From assembly GCA_014896635.1 (NCBI GenBank), contig JADBKA010000241.1, forward strand, positions 1-7,228: a stretch of 7,228 bases of DNA. Direction: 5' to 3'. The position numbers and the translations under genes were made by a program. This DNA is from Ktedonobacteraceae bacterium (GTDB taxonomy: Bacteria > Chloroflexota > Ktedonobacteria > Ktedonobacterales > Ktedonobacteraceae). Below are positions 4,245 through 7,228 of this stretch, in pieces; positions within the stretch are counted from its first letter, which is position 1; each line of letters opens with the position of its first letter. The notes under the pieces were generated by a model, which saw nothing but the letters and a program-made list of their open reading frames with translations, was not told the origin of the DNA and did not search any database.

Positions 4245-5609
4245 ATGCCAGCATCAACACTGAGAAAAAACTATAAAAAAACCACTTTTCTCTTATTTTT
4301 CCTGCTGTTTCTGCTAGGGAGTTGTGGCTCACCGCAGCAACCGGTAACCTCCAGAGGCGAGAAATTTATCATGCAGCCTACGCCGACGCCGGTAGTGAAA
4401 ACGTATGCGCCTGTTCCAGCTTGCAACCAGCCGGTCTGCCTGACCGATTCTGCTGTGCCGGGCGGGCGTAAGCTGATCGATACCTGGGATGGGATTCATA
4501 CATTCCAGGTGTTTACCTATGATATGAGCTACTATACCGCTGCCAGGCTGGCCCCGGCCTACGATTTTGTCTGGGGAGCCGAGGTGAACAAAGTGGCGGC
4601 ATTTCGCAGTGGCAACGCCAACATTTTACTGAGTTACTATATTCCGTTGAACCGCGATGCCGGCACTTTCTATAATCCGGGGGCGCAGCGGAGCTTAAGC
4701 TACTGGCAGTCAGTTCACCCCGACTGGGTACTCTATAAATGCGATCAGAAGACGCCGGTCCTGCAATTCAATCAACCCTATATCTCACTGGACATCACCA
4801 ACCCGGCGGTCATCGACTGGCAGGTGCAGAACTACGCGGTTCCCGCCAGCCAGAGTGGCTATGATGCGCTTGCACTCGATAATTTGAACCTGGATAACGG
4901 CTTTGGCGCTTGCGGCTTTTTCCATAACGGAGTATGGATACAGCGTTATACTGGCAACCGTGACGATCCGCTCTGGCGTTCAGATATGCTCAACTACGTG
5001 ACCGCACTGCAACAGAAATTGCATGCTCTGCCGCATCCTCTGGCACTGATTGCCAACGTCGGCTACCTCAACGGCACCTCTGTCACCGATCCGATGGCTT
5101 TCGACATCGTGAAACAAATCATTGCTCATCTTGATGGCGTTACTGATGAAGCTGGCTTTACCCATTATGGCAATGGTTTCTTGACTGGTGATGCCTGGGT
5201 GCAGACAATTCAGTTGATCAAAGAGACTCAGCAGCAGCATAAGCCGTATCACATCATTAACGAGTTCAATCGGACACCCACTCATGAAGATATCAACTGG
5301 GCGCTGGCCTCTTACCTGATGGCAAAAGATCACCTGTCGGCCATCTTTATCTCTGGCAACCAGCAGTATGGCCGTGATATGAGCCATCCTGAGTATGACG
5401 CGCAGATAGGTGTGCCGACGACTGATATGTACCAGGATCAGGGTGTGTACTGGCGTAAGTACAGCAAAGGACTGGCGATAGTCAATCCCAGCGCCAACGA
5501 TAGCTTTACCGTGAATCTCAGTGGAAATTATGTTGACCTCTATGGGAAGGCGGTCGGCAAGAACCTCTCCCTGGGCGCACACAGCGGCATTGTGCTTTTG
5601 AAAAAATAA
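4245..5609 (+). CDS. Lipoprotein with putative TIM-barrel glycoside hydrolase domain
   Basis: 454 aa, ATG at 4245 with GAGGA 7 nt upstream. The N-terminus is a lipoprotein signal: KNYKK basic start, a hydrophobic run (TTFLLFFLLFLL), and the lipobox LGSC with C27 as the lipidated cysteine. A short Pro/Thr linker (TPTPV, near 45-50) follows, so the protein should sit outside the cell, tethered to the membrane. The body looks like a (beta/alpha)8 glycosidase of the hypothetical GHL15/GH114-like kind. YDALALDNLNLDNG (206-219) resembles the GFDGVFLDN strand of such enzymes, where an Asp (here D207, D212 or D217) is a catalytic candidate. E302 (TDEAGF) and E340 (INEFN) are other acidic candidates. 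The C-terminal ~45 residues (LAIVNPS... to ...SGIVLLKK) look like the small beta domain that closes many of these proteins. The polysaccharide substrate is unknown. There is no linked transporter or second sugar enzyme. Confidence 0.75.
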   Translation: MPASTLRKNYKKTTFLLFFLLFLLGSCGSPQQPVTSRGEKFIMQPTPTPVVKTYAPVPACNQPVCLTDSAVPGGRKLIDTWDGIHTFQVFTYDMSYYTAARLAPAYDFVWGAEVNKVAAFRSGNANILLSYYIPLNRDAGTFYNPGAQRSLSYWQSVHPDWVLYKCDQKTPVLQFNQPYISLDITNPAVIDWQVQNYAVPASQSGYDALALDNLNLDNGFGACGFFHNGVWIQRYTGNRDDPLWRSDMLNYVTALQQKLHALPHPLALIANVGYLNGTSVTDPMAFDIVKQIIAHLDGVTDEAGFTHYGNGFLTGDAWVQTIQLIKETQQQHKPYHIINEFNRTPTHEDINWALASYLMAKDHLSAIFISGNQQYGRDMSHPEYDAQIGVPTTDMYQDQGVYWRKYSKGLAIVNPSANDSFTVNLSGNYVDLYGKAVGKNLSLGAHSGIVLLKK

Positions 5610-5611
5610 GG

Positions 5612-5620
5612 TGGTATACT
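5612..5620 (+). promoter_or_regulatory. Possible extended -10 promoter of the enoyl-CoA hydratase gene
   Basis: TGGTATACT is an extended -10 (TGn plus TATACT, 5 of 6). No good -35 is seen at 17 bp; TTGTGC lies 19 bp upstream inside the end of the previous gene. It would give a leader of about 42 nt before ATG 5669. Confidence 0.4.
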
Positions 5621-5668
5621 GGAAGTGGTTATTTCAATCGTTGTATGCAACGAAGCGGAAGGAACATC

Positions 5669-6445
5669 ATGGCTGAGTATCAGTATATTCTCGTGGAGCG
5701 CGATGAGCGCGTTGGTATCGTTACGTTGAATCGCCCAAAGGAACTGAATGCCCTTAACTTTCGACTGGTAGGTGAACTGGCGCAGGCGCTGGAGGAATTA
5801 GACCACGATGAGGAGATTCGCTGCATCGTGATCACCGGGGCTGGTGAAAAGGCGTTTGCTGCCGGAGCGGATATTAAAGAGATGGCTGATAAGTCGCCGG
5901 TTGACATGATGAGCGGAGGCTTTGAGGCGTGGGAGAGAATCAGGCATGTGCGCAAGCCACTGATCGCGGCTGTAGGTGGCTATGCGTTGGGGGGAGGCTG
6001 CGAACTGGCGATGCACTGTGATATGATTATCGCTTCAGAGAACGCCCGCTTTGGGCAACCGGAAATTTTGATCGGCGTGATGCCCGGCGCTGGCGGTACA
6101 CAACGCCTGGCGCGCACCTTTGGCAAGTTTCGGACCATGGAGATGGTGCTGACCGGAGCGCAGGTGAGCGCGCAGGAGATGGCTGCTCATGGCCTGGTCA
6201 ATCGCGTCGTTGCTCAGGGAGAGCATCTGACTGAGGCTCTGAAGCTGGCAAAGAAGGTTGCCGAGATGCCACCAGTCGCAGTGCGCCTGGCGAAAGAGGC
6301 AGTGCTGGCAGCTTTTGAAACTCCGCTGGAGGCGGGGCTGGAGATCGAACGGAAAAACTTTTTCTTGCTGTTCGCCACCGAGGATATGCGCGAAGGAATG
6401 CGCGCATTTATCGAAAAACGGAAAGCTGAATTTAAAGGGCAATAA
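5669..6445 (+). CDS. Enoyl-CoA hydratase (crotonase family)
   Basis: 258 aa from ATG 5669, which has GGAAGGA at 5657-5663 with 5-nt spacing. An in-frame ATG at 5645 would add 8 residues without homology. The protein adds water to trans-2-enoyl-CoA to give 3-hydroxyacyl-CoA in beta-oxidation or related acyl-CoA routes. It follows mitochondrial short-chain enoyl-CoA hydratase almost throughout. KAFAAGADIKEM (61-72) gives the first oxyanion-hole NH at A67. YALGGGCELAMHCD (105-118) gives the second at G109 and the first catalytic acid E112. FGQPEILIGVMPGAGGTQRL (128-147) carries the second catalytic acid E132. The end, TEDMREGMRAFIEKRKAEFKGQ, is the usual crotonase tail. Having both glutamates argues for true hydratase rather than isomerase activity. 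The start is 59 bp after the lipoprotein gene, and a membrane protein gene follows by 20 bp. The CoA-transferase 4 kb upstream could feed the same pathway, but that link is inference. Confidence 0.95.
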   Translation: MAEYQYILVERDERVGIVTLNRPKELNALNFRLVGELAQALEELDHDEEIRCIVITGAGEKAFAAGADIKEMADKSPVDMMSGGFEAWERIRHVRKPLIAAVGGYALGGGCELAMHCDMIIASENARFGQPEILIGVMPGAGGTQRLARTFGKFRTMEMVLTGAQVSAQEMAAHGLVNRVVAQGEHLTEALKLAKKVAEMPPVAVRLAKEAVLAAFETPLEAGLEIERKNFFLLFATEDMREGMRAFIEKRKAEFKGQ

Positions 6446-6465
6446 CTGGTACGGGGTTCCTATTT

Positions 6466-6921
6466 ATGTCTACTAACGCTCTGACACTGCTCATCGGCTG
6501 GCTGCTGGCTCTGGCGATTTTCTTTAGTTTCATCGTGCTACTGCGCTATCTGGAGCACCGTGAGCGTATGGCGCTGATCGCACGTGGCCTGACACCCGAT
6601 GAGCAGAAGGGGCAGCGTAGTAAGAGCCTGCTGCGCGCTGGACTAATCACGATGATGGTCGGCCTTACGCTCACCATCGGACTGTATCCACTGGGCTTTA
6701 TTCTCCCACCGGCCTTTACCTCGGCTCCTTTCCATCTCGGCCCCTGGCTGCTTCCAGGGCTGATCCCTTGCGGGGTTGGCCTTGCGCTCACCATTAGCTA
6801 CTATCTGGAACATAGCGTCTCATCGTCTTCTCCCGGCCGGGAGATAGAAGAAAAAGAGGACGGGAAAATTATTCCCCTGGCAAAGCGCCGGGAGGAGAGA
6901 AGCGAAGGCGAGGGACGTTGA
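6466..6921 (+). CDS. Three-TM membrane protein, DUF6249-like
   Basis: 151 aa, ATG at 6466, 20 bp after the enoyl-CoA hydratase stop and very likely on the same transcript. The ribosome site is weak (only GGGG at about 6453-6456), so translation may depend on coupling. Segment 1 (about 6-26) is hydrophobic and runs directly into RYLEHRERMALIARGLTPDE (27-46), a juxtamembrane motif typical of the DUF6249 type of bacterial proteins. Two more hydrophobic segments follow (about 57-80 and 91-113), then a soluble tail rich in Glu, Lys and Arg (EIEEKEDGK, KRREERSEGEGR). These proteins often lie near sigma factors or signalling genes, but none is present here. The role is unknown; DUF6249 assignment is by motif memory, not by a search. 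Confidence 0.7.
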   Translation: MSTNALTLLIGWLLALAIFFSFIVLLRYLEHRERMALIARGLTPDEQKGQRSKSLLRAGLITMMVGLTLTIGLYPLGFILPPAFTSAPFHLGPWLLPGLIPCGVGLALTISYYLEHSVSSSSPGREIEEKEDGKIIPLAKRREERSEGEGR

Positions 6922-6943
6922 GAAGGGAGCCGAAAATTCAAAA

Positions 6944-6973
6944 ATGAGTTTTTGGACAATACCAAAATCTCAT
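6944..6973. promoter_or_regulatory. 12-bp imperfect inverted repeat just upstream of the rRNA promoter
   Basis: ATGAGTTTTTGG and CCAAAATCTCAT pair with one mismatch around ACAATA. It ends 10 bp before the -35 of the rRNA promoter, within the AT-rich zone where an UP element or activator site would sit. An overlapping alternative stem is TTCAAAAA/TTTTTGGA (6937-6956). As an RNA hairpin it has no T-tract on the + side, so it is a poor terminator for the gene upstream. Confidence 0.45.
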
Positions 6974-6982
6974 AAAAAACCC

Positions 6983-7011
6983 TTGACAGAGAAGCCTGGT
7001 GGTGATATTAT
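6983..7011 (+). promoter_or_regulatory. rRNA operon promoter
   Basis: TTGACA (6983-6988, perfect -35) and TATTAT (7006-7011, 5 of 6 -10) are separated by exactly 17 bp. AT-rich sequence upstream (about 6937-6980) could be an UP element. Transcription should start near 7018, giving a leader of roughly 157 nt before 16S. This is the strongest promoter in the window, as expected for an rRNA operon. Confidence 0.85.
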
Positions 7012-7048
7012 CTGTCTTGCGCTGAAGGGGGAACCGGATAGCGTATCA

Positions 7049-7062
7049 GGAGCGAAAGCTCC
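7049..7062 (+). other. rRNA leader hairpin with GAAA tetraloop
   Basis: GGAGC-GAAA-GCTCC is a perfect 5-bp stem capped by a GNRA tetraloop in the transcribed leader. An alternative longer pairing (TCAGG 7046-7050 with CCTGA 7070-7074) overlaps it. Such leader structures commonly take part in antitermination or pre-rRNA folding. Confidence 0.5.
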
Positions 7063-7110
7063 AGGGGTACCTGAACAACTGAAGAGTGGTAAGTAATGGT
7101 AATCTTTGTA

Positions 7111-7122
7111 CGGGTAAACCCG
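7111..7122 (+). other. rRNA leader hairpin 2
   Basis: CGGG-TAAA-CCCG is a perfect short stem-loop, about 50 nt after the GAAA hairpin and 53 nt before the 16S 5' end. It may be a nut-like boxB element or a processing signal; no clear boxA is recognised next to it. Confidence 0.4.
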
Positions 7123-7126
7123 ACAG

Positions 7127-7138
7127 AGGGATTGAAAT
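7127..7138. repeat. AGGGATTGAAAT direct repeat in rRNA leader, copy 1
   Basis: The 12-mer AGGGATTGAAAT is repeated exactly at 7156-7167, 29 bp on. A stem-loop (7134-7150) lies between and partly within the copies. Confidence 0.9.
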
Positions 7139-7150
7139 CGAATAGATTTC
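7134..7150 (+). other. rRNA leader hairpin 3
   Basis: GAAATC-GAATA-GATTTC is a perfect 6-bp stem, extendable by two G-U pairs. It begins inside the first AGGGATTGAAAT copy. In the second copy the GAAAT is unpaired, so the second copy could compete for pairing with GATTTC. Confidence 0.45.
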
Positions 7151-7155
7151 GGAAA

Positions 7156-7167
7156 AGGGATTGAAAT
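7156..7167. repeat. AGGGATTGAAAT direct repeat in rRNA leader, copy 2
   Basis: This is an exact second copy of 7127-7138, ending 7 nt before the predicted 16S 5' end. The location close to the mature end makes a role in 5' processing or ribosome assembly possible. Confidence 0.9.
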
Positions 7168-7174
7168 TAGAGCT

Positions 7175-7228
7175 TGGATGGCGAGTTTGATCCTGGCTCA
7201 GGACAAACGCTGGCGGCGTGCCTAACAC
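7175..7228 (+). rRNA. rrs: 16S rRNA, 5' end only (continues beyond the window)
   Basis: GAGTTTGATCCTGGCTCAG (7183-7201) is the near-universal 5' site of bacterial 16S rRNA, and the following ACGCTGGCGGCGTGCCTAAC matches the conserved helix region after it. Aligning with E. coli numbering (the site begins at position 8) puts base 1 near 7175. One departure from the commonest sequence is GGACAAACGC in place of GGACGAACGC. The gene is cut by the right edge after about 54 bases. It is transcribed from the promoter at 6983-7011. Confidence 0.97.

Noticed and set aside
7127..7167. CRISPR-like repeats (GGATTGAAA resembles the end of some CRISPR repeats)
   Set aside because: Only two 12-bp copies 29 bp apart inside an rRNA leader, with no array, no spacers and no cas genes.

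Overview
The window reads as bacterial chromosomal DNA that ends in the first ~54 bases of a 16S rRNA gene. The genes have moderate-to-high GC, good Shine-Dalgarno sites and ATG starts. The mix of genes (paired family I CoA-transferase subunits, a hexulose-phosphate-synthase-like enzyme beside a SorC-type regulator, a lipoprotein glycosidase, a DUF6249-like membrane protein and a crotonase) resembles soil Chloroflexota of the Ktedonobacteria type. That assignment is inference; the short 16S stub cannot prove it.

Left part (1-1755, + strand): the two subunits of a glutaconate-type CoA-transferase. The alpha subunit is cut by the window edge and the beta subunit is complete, with its catalytic Glu. 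A 98-bp gap holding a GC-rich hairpin separates them. Middle (1798-3094): a divergent pair. On the minus strand is a 3-hexulose-6-phosphate synthase-like gene broken by a one-base frameshift. Its conserved C-terminus is readable in the next frame down to a stop at 1798. On the plus strand is a SorC-type regulator reduced to its helix-turn-helix end. The 240-bp region between them holds two recognisable promoters, three inverted repeats and repeated CATTTGCTT-like motifs. It looks like a regulated divergent control region whose two genes are both damaged.

3095-4244 is gene-poor and repeat-rich. It contains an AT-rich promoter-like stretch, a leader hairpin, a two-TM 86-aa protein, a 31-aa single-TM protein with a very good Shine-Dalgarno, a 38-bp perfect direct repeat that includes the end of that small gene, and a strong 12-bp GC hairpin. 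4245-6921 carries three ordinary + strand genes: a lipoprotein with a putative TIM-barrel glycoside hydrolase domain, an enoyl-CoA hydratase with both catalytic glutamates, and a three-TM DUF6249-like protein that follows it by 20 bp.

6922-7228 is the control region of an rRNA operon: an AT-rich inverted repeat, a near-consensus sigma-70 type promoter (TTGACA, 17 bp, TATTAT), a ~157-nt leader with three small hairpins and a duplicated 12-mer, then the 5' end of 16S rRNA. The CoA-transferase and the enoyl-CoA hydratase could both serve acyl-CoA breakdown, but nothing in the window links them directly. I did not find a clear novel multi-gene system. The most unusual part is the damaged divergent locus at 1798-3094 and the repeat-bearing small-gene region that follows it.
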